Below are positions 21,962 through 32,965 of a stretch of 64,000 nucleotides of DNA, piece after piece. Source of the DNA: Portulaca oleracea (lineage: Eukaryota; Streptophyta; Magnoliopsida; Caryophyllales; Portulacaceae); NCBI GenBank assembly GCA_029582165.1, contig CM055890.1:6323787-6387786 (forward strand), written 5' to 3'. Under the pieces are notes generated by a model. That model saw only the letters and a program-made list of their open reading frames with translations. It did no database searches and was not told the origin of the DNA. The translations under genes were made by a program, and so were the position numbers. The number at the start of each line of letters is the position of its first letter. The first letter of the stretch is position 1.

Positions 21962-22860
21962 CATGCGTTCAAGGTAAATAGACCAGTTCTTCCTTCAAAC
22001 CTTTTAAGTCTGTGACAACCACAAAGTGTCTTGACCTCCTACACATGGACCTTTGTTGACCCATCCCCTACAAAAGCTTTGGAGGTAGCTCGTATATTCT
22101 TGTTATCATTGATGATTTTTCTAGATTCACCTGGATTTTCTTCTTGAAGAGTAAAACAGATGCATTTGGGGAATTCTCCAAGCTCTACAAACAACTCAAG
22201 GTCTTCATAGGAGATTCAGTCAAAGCCATAAGGATTGACCATGGAAGGGAGTTCGACAACAAAGACATGTTTGGATCATTTTGTGCAGAAAAGGGAATAA
22301 CCCACAATTTTTCTACACTAAGAATCCCTCAACCAAATGGAGTTGTTGAACGGAAGAACAGAACCTTAGAGGACATGACAAGAACCATCATATGTGAAAA
22401 TAACTTTCCCAAGTTCCTTTGGGCAGAAATCATCACTGCATCAAACTACATCCTGAACAGATGCACTGTAAAATCTATTCTGAAGAAAACACCTTACGAA
22501 CTAATCAAAGGAAAAGTTCCTAACATCATTCATCTCAAGGTGCTTGGGTGCAAGTGTTTCATACACAACAATGGGAAAAGGCCCATCAGCAAGTTTGATG
22601 CCTACAGTGAAGAAGGAACGCTTGTTAGTTACTCCACCACCATCAAAGCTTACAAAATCTATATGAAGTCATCCAAGACTGTTGAAGAAAGCATCCACGT
22701 TGTCTTCGATGAATACATGGGATCCCACACGGAGCCATCCCTCACCAACGCCAAGAAAAACCTTCATGTTGCCACCAATAACAGTGACGAGACTCACTCT
22801 CGTCACTCCCAATCAGGAGAATACATCGGCTCCACCACCACCTTAGAACCCTTTGGCTGA
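21962..22860 (+). pseudogene. Copia integrase
   Basis: Catalytic core with HMDL (first Asp, near 22045), RIDHGREF (second Asp, about 22235-22255) and NGVVERKNRTLEDM (Glu, about 22335-22375), followed by the copia-type C-terminal part (LKVLGCKCFIHNNGK). The frame is open from 22144 to 22860 but has a stop just after the first Asp region (TGA near 22054). The zinc-binding N-terminus is missing apart from a fragment before 22000, because the Tat insertion cuts it. Confidence 0.85.
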
Positions 22861-23870
22861 CGAGCCTCCATCATCCTTGGCATCCCCTTCAGAAGTCTTA
22901 CAACCTGTGCCTCAAGACCTTGATGTCACGTACATATTCAAGCAGGTACATCTAACATTTGCACAGGTATTTGTACAAGGTCCTCATAAAGAAATTTATG
23001 TGCCATTAATGTTTTTGTCTCATAGGTTGAGCAAAAACACCATAATGAGGCCTTGCTGGATTAACGCCATGTAAGAAGAGCTAAATCAATTTAAGAGAAG
23101 CAAAGTCTGGACCTTGGTACCTAGACCACCTCATCATCCAGTCATTGGTATCAAATGGGTATTCAGAAACAAACTGGATGAAACAAGATCCATCACAAGA
23201 AACAAAGCCAGACTCAGAGCCAAGGGCTACAATCAAGAAGAAGGAATTGACTACGATGAAACATTTGGTCCTGTTGCTCGTCTAGAGACCATTTGGATTC
23301 TCCTTGCTTATGCGTCAGCCAAGCACATCAAACTCCACCAAATTGACGTCAAGAGTGCCTTCCTCAATGGCGACCTGTCTAACGAAGTCTATGTCGAGCA
23401 ACCACTTGGGTTTGAAGATGCAACATCACCAGATCATGTTTTTTTGTCTTCACGAGGCCCTCTATGGCTTGAAACAAGCTCCAAGAGCTTGGTATGAACG
23501 GCTCCGTAAATTCCTCCTTCAAAATGGATTCTCTAGAGGACAGATCGACAGAACCTTGTTCATCAAATCAAAAAATGGTGAATTCATTACCCGGATTTAT
23601 GCTGATGACATCTTCTTTGGTGCATCTCATTCCCACCTTGTTAAGGAATTCCCTCACCTCATGAGTAAAGAATTCTAGATAACCCTTGTGGGAGAATTGA
23701 CCTTCTTTCTAGGTCTTCAAATCAGACAGTCAAGTGAGGGCATCTTTTTTAATCAAAGTATGCTTCTGAGCTCCTCAAGAAGTATCAACTTGAAAACCTG
23801 AAGCACTCACCCACCCTGATGTCCTCCACTTTAAAACTTGATGCCGACACCTCAGGTAAATGAGTTTCTG
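22861..23870 (+). pseudogene. Copia reverse transcriptase
   Basis: Motifs in order: IKWVFRNKLDE (about 23150), RAKGYNQEEGIDYDETFGPVARLE, QIDVKSAFLNGDL (about 23340-23375), then a frame change in a T run near 23440, LYGLKQAPRAWYERL, and IYADDIFFG with the catalytic DD (about 23598-23625). A TAG near 23676 and further breaks follow. It copies element RNA into DNA. Confidence 0.88.
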
Positions 23871-24489
23871 AAAAAATGTATAGAGGTATGATCAGATCTC
23901 TTCTCTACCTTACTGCAAGTCGCCCTGATATTATGTTTAGTGTTTGCCTATGTGCACGCTTCCAAAACGCCCCAAAAGAATCTCACCTCTCTGCCGCCAA
24001 GAGAATTCTTAGATATCTTGCAGGCACTAAAAATTTTGGACTATGTTACCTGAGACAACACAATTTACTACTTTGTGGATACACTGATGCTGACATTGCT
24101 AGGTACAAATTCGATCGAAAAAGCACCTTAGGCGGCTGCCAAATACTTGGCGCCTCACTAGTGTCATAGAAATCAAAGAAACAAACCTCAGTTGCTCTTT
24201 CCACTGCCGAAGCAGAATATGTGGCTGCAGGATCCTGATGTGCTCAATTACTATGGATCACTCATCAACTAGAGGACCTCGGCCTCCACTACACTCAAGT
24301 ACCTATCAAGTGCGACAACATGAGTGCAATCCAGATCACAAAAAACCTTGTTCAGCACTCTTGGACCAAACACATTGAAATCCGTCATCACTTCATCCAA
24401 GAACATGTGGAAAAAGGTCATGTCTGTGCCAACTAAGAAGGCCCACACCAATTAGCAGGCATCTTCACCAAACCTCTTCCTAAAGAACA
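23871..24489 (+). pseudogene. Copia RNase H (upstream part)
   Basis: RYRG-type start MYRGMIRSLLYLTASRPDIMFSV (from 23876), GYTDADIARYKFDRKST (about 24078-24125), then STAEAEYVAA (about 24200-24230) and the terminal FTKPLPKE, ending inside the GAACA target duplication. Stops near 24167, 24237 and 24434. The last 16 or so residues lie at 63655-63703. Confidence 0.88.
24485..24489. repeat. Target-site duplication of the B array (left copy)
   Basis: GAACA directly before the first B LTR. The matching GAACA follows the sixth B LTR at 63650-63654, and the Copia RNase H reading continues across when one copy is counted. Confidence 0.95.
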
Positions 24490-25978
24490 TGATGGAAATC
24501 AGCCCACACCTAGTCTCCTAAGCCCAACTAAGAAGGCCCAATTAAAGTACAAGTATCAAGATAGGGTCTTTCATCAACGAAATTCATCCAATACAGGCCC
24601 AACAAGGAAGATTCGGGTCATTTACAAAAGGTGGGTTAAAGAAGAAGGATACAAAGTAGAATTACAACGGCCCATTCACATGGTGTGCTTATTATTTCAA
24701 GAGGATGTCCAAACATCCTAAGAGGAGTCCAAGATCACGCCAAGCCCAAGAGAGCACACATCCAAGTTCAAGAAATCCAAGCTGAATTTTACAATCTTGA
24801 TCTTTGGATGTAATTTTATTATTTATAGCTTTCAATAGTTTTGGTGTGTTTTAATTATCTTTTAGAATAATGTAAGATGCCAAGTAAATTATAAACTTGA
24901 GCATCATAGGAGTGTGTGTGTGTGATTCACGTGTGATAGTTAGTTTAGGCGCCAATTAATTAGTCCTTATCCTAGATTAGGTTGGCTTATCTTGTAACTA
25001 ATCCATCTTGGATTAGGAAAGCCATTTCAATTAGGATAAGGTTGTTATAACAAACTCACCCTAGGATAAGGATTCCTAATCCAAGGGAGAGTAGGATAGG
25101 CGTCTAGATATGGAGTTCCTCTTGGTTTGCACGCCAAGATGGAGTCTCCTAGCTTAGATTGCTTGGCTTGCACGCCAAGTAAGGAGTACTAGTCCATATA
25201 GGACTCTCCTAGTATAAATAGTTAGGCATGTAGCCTCTCAAAGGCAACATCCAGTTTTGAAATATGAATACAATCAAGCTTTTAGCTTACCCCCCCCCCC
25301 CCCCGCTGAGTGTTAGGATAAACCTCATTTGATCTCTTCTATTGTATCTTGGTATGACACCCAAGTAGTTAGGAAGAGCTTGATCCTAGGTTGCGGTCGA
25401 AGATCAAGTTAGCCCTAGGGTTTCTTTCTTGTGGATTCAAGTTAGATTCCTAAAACTATCCGTCTTTATCTTTCTGTCAATACAGTTAAGATAATCACAC
25501 GCTTTGTCTTTCTATCAATATAGTTAAGACAAAACCATACCCTTTATTTCCACCTCCTCCAAACGACAACCCCTCCACTTTCCCCTCTCAATTTCGTCCT
25601 CCCCCTCTTCTTTCACAAAAGAACCCTAACCACCTCCTTTTCTCTCTCCATAACAAACTCCCAACAAACTCCCTCTCTTTCCTCCTCTCACAAAGGCCTC
25701 ACACCAAAATCAATCTCCTCCCCTCCCATCTCTCTCACGTCATTCCCTCAATTCCTCCATCCAAGATTCAATCTCTCATCCTCTTTCTCGTTCAAGAATC
25801 AATATTTCTTGATTCTTGAAACCACAAAATTCCTCACGACAAAAAGCCTCCCTTTTTCACGTGATATTCCCCCTCTTTCATCCATATTCACGTGATCTTT
25901 CTCCCTCTTTCCGTCTTGTTTGTACGAGTAATTGAGTATTACTGGATCAAGAGTCTTTCTTTGTCCCATAATCCATCA
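24490..25978 (+). repeat. B LTR 1
   Basis: 1489 bp, TGATGGAAATC to CCATCA. U3 has six RGCCCA (TGGGCY) sites in the first 240 bp, a CACGTG near 24934, four GATAAG cores between about 24965 and 25070, two CTTGG-N-CCAAG dyads near 25120-25180, and TATAAATA at 25213-25220. A run of 15 C (25290-25304) is much longer than in the other copies. Confidence 0.92.
25213..25220 (+). promoter_or_regulatory. TATA box of B LTR 1
   Basis: TATAAATA within CTAGTATAAATAGTTAGGC. The same box is present in the other LTRs (for example near 42015, 51296, 60730 and 62895); LTR 2 reads TAATATAAATAATT. Confidence 0.7.
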
Positions 25979-25982
25979 AAAG

Positions 25983-26000
25983 TGGTATCAGAGCTCTAGG
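25983..26000 (+). other. Primer-binding site, B unit 1 (initiator Met type)
   Basis: TGGTATCAGAGCTCTAGG, four bases after the LTR. Also at 40212 (unit 2). Unit 3 (42764) has one substitution in the 12-base core (TGGTATCGGAGC) and unit 4 (52054) has another (TGGTATCAGACC). Unit 5 has none. Confidence 0.85.
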
Positions 26001-26059
26001 TTGGAATTGAGTGCAACCCTGAATTCCACAGCTGAATCAAACACATGATCTTCAATTCC

Positions 26060-26215
26060 AAAAGCTTAACCTGCAAGTCCAAAGCTTAACCTGCAAGTCC
26101 AAAAAATTAACCTGCAAGTCCAAAGCTTAACCTGCAAGTCCAAAAAATTAACCTGCAAGTCCAAAGCTTAACCTGTAAGTCCAAAAAATTAACCGGCAAG
26201 TCCAAAGCTTAAACA
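26060..26215 (+). repeat. Tandem repeat in the leader of B unit 1
   Basis: About eight units of 20-21 bp built on TTAACCTGCAAGTCCAAA, alternating AAGC and AAAAAA joints. The same leader position has about three to four units in unit 2 (40290-40360), unit 3 (42840-42915) and unit 4 (52125-52200). Confidence 0.85.
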
Positions 26216-26278
26216 TACAATACCAAACACGTAACCTTCAAACCTACAGTACCAATCTGACATTCCAAACACCATCCT

Positions 26279-27732
26279 ATGGCATCTGGAAGCAAGAGCA
26301 ACAAAGGTGATGATCCTACTGAGAATTGGAAGCAAGAAAAGGTTGAACTGGAAGCAAGAGTAGCCTATCTTTCTGATCAACTGAAGCGTTACATGAATCT
26401 GCAATTCAGGACACCCCGAGAAGCTGAAGAAGAGGACATTCCTGACAGTCCTAGTGAAGCTGAACGTTCAACACCTTCGTCCACGAGCTCACGTCGTCCT
26501 AGACATCCTCCAAGGGAAGAAAGACTCGACTTCAAAGTTGACATCCCTAAATTCGACTGTAATCTTGATCCTGAAATCTTTCTTGATTGGATTCAAACTG
26601 TCGAACGAGTCTTTGATTTGAAAGATGTTGTTGATGATAAATAAGTCAAGCATATTGCTCTTAAATTGCGAAAGCATGCTAGCATATGGTGACTAACTTA
26701 CAGAAGAAGTGACAGCATGCCGGGAAAGAAAAGATTCGCACTTGGGAAAAGATGAAGAAGAAACTTCACTCCAAGTTTCTTCTAGTGAGTTATTTCAAGG
26801 ACAACTACTTCAAACTAAAACAATTATCCCAAGGGACAAAATCTGTTGAAGAGTATACTAAAGAGTTCGAACACCTACTCTAGAGGTGTGATCTGAAGGA
26901 AGATGAACCTCAAACTCTTGTGAGGTATCTTGCTGGTTTAAACGACAACATAAGGTATGTGGTGGAACTTCAACGTTATGAAACTCTTGATGAATTGAGT
27001 ACTTTGGCTAACAAAGTGGAACAACAAAAGAAAAGAAGAGGCAAGGAGACACCAAACAGGAACCCTAATTCCCAAAGAACTCCCTACTCGCCTCAAACTT
27101 ACACTCCACAAAAGAGCCAAACCCACTCCCATCCGTCTGCCACAAAAACGCCCCACCCTACGCAACAAATCACGCCTAAATCCGTTCCAGTTCCACCCAC
27201 AGATAAGAAGAGGTGCTTTAGGTGTCAAGGGCTCGGTCACATTGCTTCTGAATGCCCCAACAAGAGAGCCATCACTCTTATGGAATTCCAGAATGCTCTC
27301 TTTGAAGCTGAACCGACGGATGTAGCAGAGGAACCCCACGCCACTCACAATGAATATGAAGAAGAGGTCGTGGAAGAACCAGATCAAGGAGAGATGCTGG
27401 TTATGAGGAGAGTTCTGAATAGCTCTCCAGTTCCTGAAGATCTGCAACAACGGGAAGCTATATTCCTTTCCCACTGTACTGTGCAAGGGAAAGTTTGTTC
27501 TTTGATCGTCGATGGTGGAAGCTGTACTAATGCAGTTTCAACTACTATGGTGAACAAGCTACAACTCCCTACAAGCCCACACCCCACGCCCTATACTGTT
27601 CAGTGGCTCAATCAGGGTAAAGGGTTGAAAGTGAATCTGCACTGTTTGGTAAGCTTTTCAATCAGAAAGTCTTATCAAGATTCTATTTGGTGTGATGTAC
27701 TACCTATGGAAGAGCTAACACATACACGTTAA
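26279..27732 (+). pseudogene. B unit 1 gag-protease
   Basis: Starts MASGSKSNKGDD; coiled-coil-like KVELEARVAYLSDQLKRYM, gag core LDFKVDIPKFDC... FLDWIQTVERVFDLKDV, and later YTKEFEHLL-type text and a canonical zinc knuckle CFRCQGLGHIASEC (27213-27254, CX2CX4HX4C). The protease active site is LIVDGGSCTNAVS (Asp codon 27511-27513). A stop at 26642 and a one-base loss near 26690 break gag; the protease C-terminus is deleted near 27715 between two ATGGA repeats. Structural and processing roles in particle formation. Confidence 0.87.
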
Positions 27733-28466
27733 TAGTGAAAAACAAGAGGGTCACGTTAGCTCCCCTAAAAGCATCACAATTGGCTCTAAAGAGTGATTTG
27801 AAACTTATATCTTTCATGATTACTGAACGCCCTGAGTTTAGTAAACAACAGAGAATCATTCACGCAAACCCTAGTCAAAAAGACGACGATAGAAGTAACA
27901 TCTCTTAACGTCCTTCACAAGAGCTCAGATGAAAGGGTTCCGTTGGAGTCCAATCAACGTGAGATCCAATCTGTTGGAGATCTCATGAACACTAATATGG
28001 ATCTAAGGGTTTGAATTCTAGCTGTTGTTCGCACCAAGGGCAAAATTGAGAAGAAAAGTCACGCTCCAAGCGCCCTAGTGATCGCGAAGAAGAGGGAAAT
28101 TAACTTGGTTCAGATTCAATTAGGGATTACTGCTATAGAAATCCCAAGGAGTCACCCTATATGGTTAGACACACCTTATGATCTAATCTATATACTTGCT
28201 ATTATTATAAGAGTTATGAATCAGGTTCTAAAGTCCTTCATCAACAAGTGTGTCATGGACACATTCATGCATAGCAAAAGTGTGAAAGATCGAATCACTC
28301 ACAGCCTGAAGGTACACGTGAAGGCCCTGACTCACGTGGAAGTCATTAACGCAATCATGGTTAATGTGGAGGTCCTGATCCACGTGAAGATTTCAGTTGA
28401 GTTAGTTGAAGTCCTTGAACTTGAGCCTCCAAGTTTGAGGACAAACTTCTTTTAACTAGGGGGGAA
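27733..28466 (+). other. B unit 1 post-protease region with RT remnant
   Basis: No complete RT, RNase H or integrase. The reading 28078-28455 includes MNQVLKSFINKCV (28217-28255), which resembles the chromovirus RT stretch [13 protein letters not shown] that precedes YFDD; the YFDD box itself is absent. Three CACGTG palindromes follow (about 28315, 28338, 28380). The end, PPSLRTNFF, matches the pol tail of families C and D, and CTAGGGGGGAA at 28456-28466 is the polypurine tract. Confidence 0.6.
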
Positions 28467-29564
28467 TGATGGAAATCAGCCCACACCTAGTCTCCTAAGC
28501 CCAATTAAGAAGGCCCAATTAAAGTACAAGTATCAAGATAGGGTCTTTCATCAACGAACTTCGTCCAATACAGGCCCAACAAGGAAGATTCGGGTCATTT
28601 ACAAAAGGTGGGTTAAAGAAGGAGGATACAAAGTAGAATTACAGCGGCCCATTCACATGGTGTGCTTATTATTTCAAGAGGATGTCCAAACATCCTAAGA
28701 GGAGTCCAAGATCACGCCAAGCCCAAGAGAGCACACGTCCAAGTTCAAGAAATCCAAGATGAATTTTACAATCTTGATCTTTGGATGTAATTTTATTATT
28801 TATAGCTTTTAATAGTTTTGGTGTGTTTTAATTATCTTTTAGAATAATGTAAGATGCCAAGTAAATTATAAACTTGAGCATCATAGGAGTGTGTGTGTGT
28901 GATTCACGTGTGATAGTTAGTTTAGGCGCCAATTAATTAGTTATTATCCTAGATTAGGTTGGCTTATCTTGTAACTAATCCATATTGGATTAGGAAAGTC
29001 AATTCAATTAGGATAAGGTTGTTATAACAAACTCACCCTAGGATAAGGATTCCTAATCCAAGGGAGAGTAGGATAGGCGTCTAGATATGGAGTTCCTCTT
29101 GGTTTGCACGCCAAGTTGGAGTCCCCTAGCTTAGATTGCTTGGCTTGCACGCCAAGTAAGGAGTACTAGTCCATATAGGACTCTCCTAATATAAATAATT
29201 AGGCATGTAGCCTCTCAAAGGCAACAACCCGTTTTGAAATATGAATACAATCAAGCTTTTAGCTTACCCCCCCTGAGTGTTTGGATAAACCTGGTTTGAT
29301 CTCTTCTATTGTATCTTGGTATGACACCCAAGTGGTTAGGAAGTGCTTGATCCTAGGTTGCGATCGAAGATCAAGTTAGCCCTAGGGTTTCTTTCTTGTG
29401 GATTCAAGTTAGATTCCTAGAACTATCCGTCTTTTTGTCAATACAATTAAGATAGTCACACCCTTTGTCTTTCTATCAATATAGTTAAGACAAAACCCTA
29501 CCCTTTATGTCCACCTCCTCCAAACGACAACCCCTCCACTTTCCCCTCTCAATTTCGTCCTCCC
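28467..29564 (+). repeat. B LTR 2, left part
   Basis: TGATGGAAATCAGCC start to the D insertion; continues at 39833-40207. Joined length about 1473 bp. Array D interrupts a C/T-rich stretch within the downstream part of this LTR; the last five bases CTCCC are the duplicated target. Confidence 0.92.
29560..29564. repeat. Target-site duplication of array D (left copy)
   Basis: CTCCC, repeated at 39828-39832. Confidence 0.93.
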
Positions 29565-30922
29565 TGATTTATGCTAGCTCACAAAGATTAGAGTACTGAA
29601 CTAGAATGCATCATACGACTCACATACACACTAGAATGACTGTAACAACAATAGCTAATTGGAAACGATTGGTTGGATTAGAAGACAACCCAATGAGGAA
29701 AATAAAGGATAGGCTTGCTTACAGTTGATACAGACACACCACAACTGCAATCAAGGGTAAAGGACTATCACATTCATGCCTCTATAGACACACCAAAGCA
29801 TGGATGATCAAGCACAATTGACACTTGCTGGATTCTTTCCAATATCCAGTGACAGGAGCTGATTTAACCAAGACTGAGAGTTGTAGGACACTCACAAACT
29901 TTCAGAGGTTATAAGACACTCGAGAATACTATTGAAATAAACACTGATATCCTTTCATTGCTGAAAAACTTCAGAGTATAAAGACTACCTACAGTTTGAT
30001 TAGCAGTTGCTTAACATAAGCTAATCTGCTTAATCTCCCTGATTTAAACTAATCAACAAAGCTTTAAAAAAAGTACAACTGATTACATCCTCATAATCTC
30101 AAGTACAATTTGAAGAAAAATAAAAAGGAAAATGCTAGCTAAGCTCTGATTGGACCAAACGCCAAAAGAGTGGTAAAATGGACCAATGAGAGGCTTTCCT
30201 GCCTAAGGGGGGTAAAAATAATGTTACTAAGGTAATTCCCGCGCAATTGCTAACCTAGAAGTAATCTCAACAGGATAGAATTAGGCTGGAAAGGACCAAA
30301 ATAACCCCTATGGACAGAAGGCACAAGACTTGGCCACAGAACTAGGGTTCTGCAAAAACTGATAACAAACAACCCTGCTAGGATGGTTTGTTTTGGCACT
30401 TGAAACTTGCTGTTGCCATGCTCGAACATGCTGAGACTTGGTTTGGACTTGAAATGGCATGAAAAAGAACAAAAAGCTCCTAGGGAACCTTGGCTGAATC
30501 TTTCTCAATCAATGGATATGACATTGAGAAAGACTGCTGCTTGGACTGTTATTGCTGGGAACTGGATTTGGTCTGAATGACCAATGCTGCTGGGCTGGAT
30601 GGCTGTAGGTGCCAAAACTTGCCTCACAAGTGTGTAACAAGCTTGGATGGATGCTGTTGGTGGGTAGGTGGATGCTGGTGAAGTTGTGAACCTCCTGCTA
30701 GGTAGCTGAGCTGCTGAGTGACATGATGAATGACCTGTTGTCCTTGCTGGGATCGGGAAGCCTGCTGTTTCTGCTGGAGATGCTTCCTTAGCTGTTGAGT
30801 TTGGTAATTCAACATGGTCTCCTCTTTGTGCTACTGTTGAAAGTGCTGGTGAAGTTCCGATGGATGCCTCCTTTGCTGATGAAGCTGCTGATACTTGCTG
30901 TTCTTCATAATGGTCTCCATTA
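29565..30922 (-). repeat. D LTR left (3' LTR of unit D1)
   Basis: 1358 bp. The minus-strand 5' end reads TAATGGAGACC instead of TGATGGAGACC; the minus-strand 3' end reads GCATAAATCA instead of CATACATCA, so both ends have a substitution. Pol reading of D1 continues into it (30505-31044). Confidence 0.9.
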
Positions 30923-31600
30923 TCCTCCCCAGGTTGAGGAAAGTTTGTCCTCAAACTTGGAAGGTCTTCATCTTCTAGGTAGTATGGTCGAAGATCTGCT
31001 ACATTGAATGTTGCTGAACCTCCATACTCTTCAGATAAGTCCAACCTATAGGCATTGTCTCCAATCTACTCAAGCACTTCAAATGGTCCATCTGCTCTTG
31101 GTAGCAGCTTTCCCTTTCTTTTGTTGGGGAACCTGTCCTTCCTCAAGTGGATTCAAACTAAGTCTCTGGCTGGAAAGTGACCTTCTTCCTATGTTTGTTG
31201 GCTGATGTAGACACCTGCTCAGTATACTTGGCAATTTTCTCCTTCACTTGCTGATGAAGCTACCTAATTTGATCTGCTCTTTTACCTGCTTCAAAACTAA
31301 ATTTGACAGAAGTAGTTAGTGGAACTAAATCCAAAGGGGAAATTGGATTTTTACCATAGACTACTTGAAATGGAGAGTAGCCTATGGCCTTGGATGGTGC
31401 CTTGTTGTAAGCAAACTCAGCATGGGGCAAAAGTGTGTCCCATCTTGTTTTATGTGTTTGAATCAGTGCTCTCAATAGAACTCCAAGTGTTCTATTAGTA
31501 GCCTCTGTCTGTCCATCAGTCTGTGGATGGCAAGTGGTGTTGTACTTGAGCTGGTGCCCAATTTCTTCCACAATATAACCCAAAAATGGCTCAAAAACTT
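30505..31600 (-). pseudogene. D1 integrase C-terminal half and LTR-overlapping tail
   Basis: Catalytic end of integrase ([16 protein letters not shown] with Glu, about 31500-31545; FAYNKAPSKAIGYSPFQVVYG), a linker (FSFEAGKRADQIR), then a frame (31044-30505) FNVADLRPYYLEDEDLPSLRTNFPQPGED that continues about 135 codons past the LTR border at 30922 with a Ser/Thr/Pro/Ala-rich tail. A pol tail reaching into the 3' LTR is known in CRM-clade elements. A frameshift near 31580 and stops separate these pieces. Confidence 0.75.
30923..30933 (-). other. Polypurine tract of D1
   Basis: CCTGGGGAGGA on the minus strand, touching the left LTR. D2 has the same tract at 36111-36121. Confidence 0.75.
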
Positions 31601-32935
31601 GGTATCCCTGTCAAACACCATTGTTTTTGGCACTACATGCAATCTTACAACCTCCTGGAAGAATAATTCAGCAACTCTGGTGGCATCAAAAATGGTGTGG
31701 CATGGCATGGTATGAAGCAACATATACCTCCTACTCAATGCATTTGCTCCTTTGTTCAGCACTCCTGATTTGTGGTGGATCATGAAGTGAAACTGCTGCA
31801 TGAACTCGACCCAAGCAGCATGCCTGGTGTTGAGCTTGTGTTGTCCTTGAATGAACTTCAAGGCTTCATGATCACTGTGTAGAATGAACTCTCCTCCAAT
31901 AAGGTAGTGTATCCAGTGCTGAAGAGCTCTAATGATGGCATAGAACTCTTTGTCATAGGTGCTGTACTTCCTCTTTGCATCATTCAACTTCTCACTGAAA
32001 TAGGCAACTGGCTTGCCCTCTTGGGCCGATACTGCACCTATGCCAACTCTTGAAGCATCACATTCTACGTCGAAAATTTTGTTGAAGCTGGGTAGTGCTA
32101 GAACTGGGGCTGAAGTTAGCCTCTCCTTGACTTCTTCAATGGCTTTCTGGGTTGCTGTTGTCCAAATAAAGGACTTCCCTTTCACCACTTCAGTCATTGG
32201 GGCCAAAATGGTGCTGAAATTTTTGACAAATCTTCTGTAAAATGAAGCCAGGCCATGGAAGCTCCTGACTTGCTTAATAGAAGTGGGCACAGGCCACTCC
32301 CTGATTGCCTTGATCTTCTCCTCGTCAACTTGGATACCTGCTGCTGTGACAATGTACCCCAAGAAGTTCACTTGCGATGTAAAGAAGTGACACTTGTCGA
32401 GATTTCCAAACAACTGCTCCTTGCTTAGACTTTCTAAAACCTCCTGCAAATGCTTGACATGCTCTTTCTCAAACCTGCTATAGACAAGAATATCATCAAA
32501 GTACACAACAACACTCTTGCCTATGAGTGGTTTCAGGACCTGATTCATGAGTCTCATGAATGTAGATGGGGCATTAGTCAGGCCAAAAGGCATGACCAAC
32601 CATTCAAACAAACCTCCCTTGGTCTTGAATGCTGTTTTCCACTCATCTCCCTCATAGATCCTTATTTGATAATATCCACTCCTCAAATCTATCTTAGAAA
32701 TGACTGCTGACCCATGTAACTCATCCAACATATCTTCAAGCCTAGGTATTGGGTACCTATACTTGATTGTGATCTTGTTAATAGCCCTGCAATCTATGCA
32801 CATCCTCTGACTTCCATCCTTTTTAGGTACTAACAAGGTTGGTACTGCACATGGACTCAGACTTTCCCTAATCATTCCCTTTTCCAACAACTCATCCACT
32901 TGCCTCTGTATCTCATTGGTATCTGCTGGTGTCAT
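31601..32935 (-). pseudogene. D1 RT, RNase H and start of truncated integrase
   Basis: Long open minus frame (487 codons, 32935-31472): RT from MTPADTNEIQRQVDELLEKG through [48 protein letters not shown] and catalytic YFDD near 32492-32503; RNase H with [12 protein letters not shown] and [10 protein letters not shown]; then [25 protein letters not shown], where the reading jumps from the end of RNase H into the integrase core. The HHCC zinc domain and the first catalytic Asp are missing; [13 protein letters not shown] with the second Asp is present. RT and RNase H look full length. Confidence 0.88.
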
Positions 32936-32965
32936 CCTATAAGCTGGCTAATTAGACAACACTAA

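Larger units (their letters stand above)
21962..24489 (+). mobile_element. Ty1/Copia element, left part
   Basis: Copia domain order integrase, RT, RNase H, oriented +. Left end is cut by the Tat LTR; right end is cut inside the last RNase H codons by the B array and resumes at 63655. Gag, protease and 5' LTR must lie left of the window beyond the Tat element. Confidence 0.9.

Noticed and set aside
25983..26000. A tRNA gene near the initiator-Met-like sequence
   Set aside because: Only the 3'-end complement is present, as expected for a primer-binding site; no tRNA cloverleaf around it.
26938..27486. A 182-codon minus-strand frame, recurring at 52928-53377
   Set aside because: Antisense of family B gag-protease; it recurs only because the sense gene recurs.
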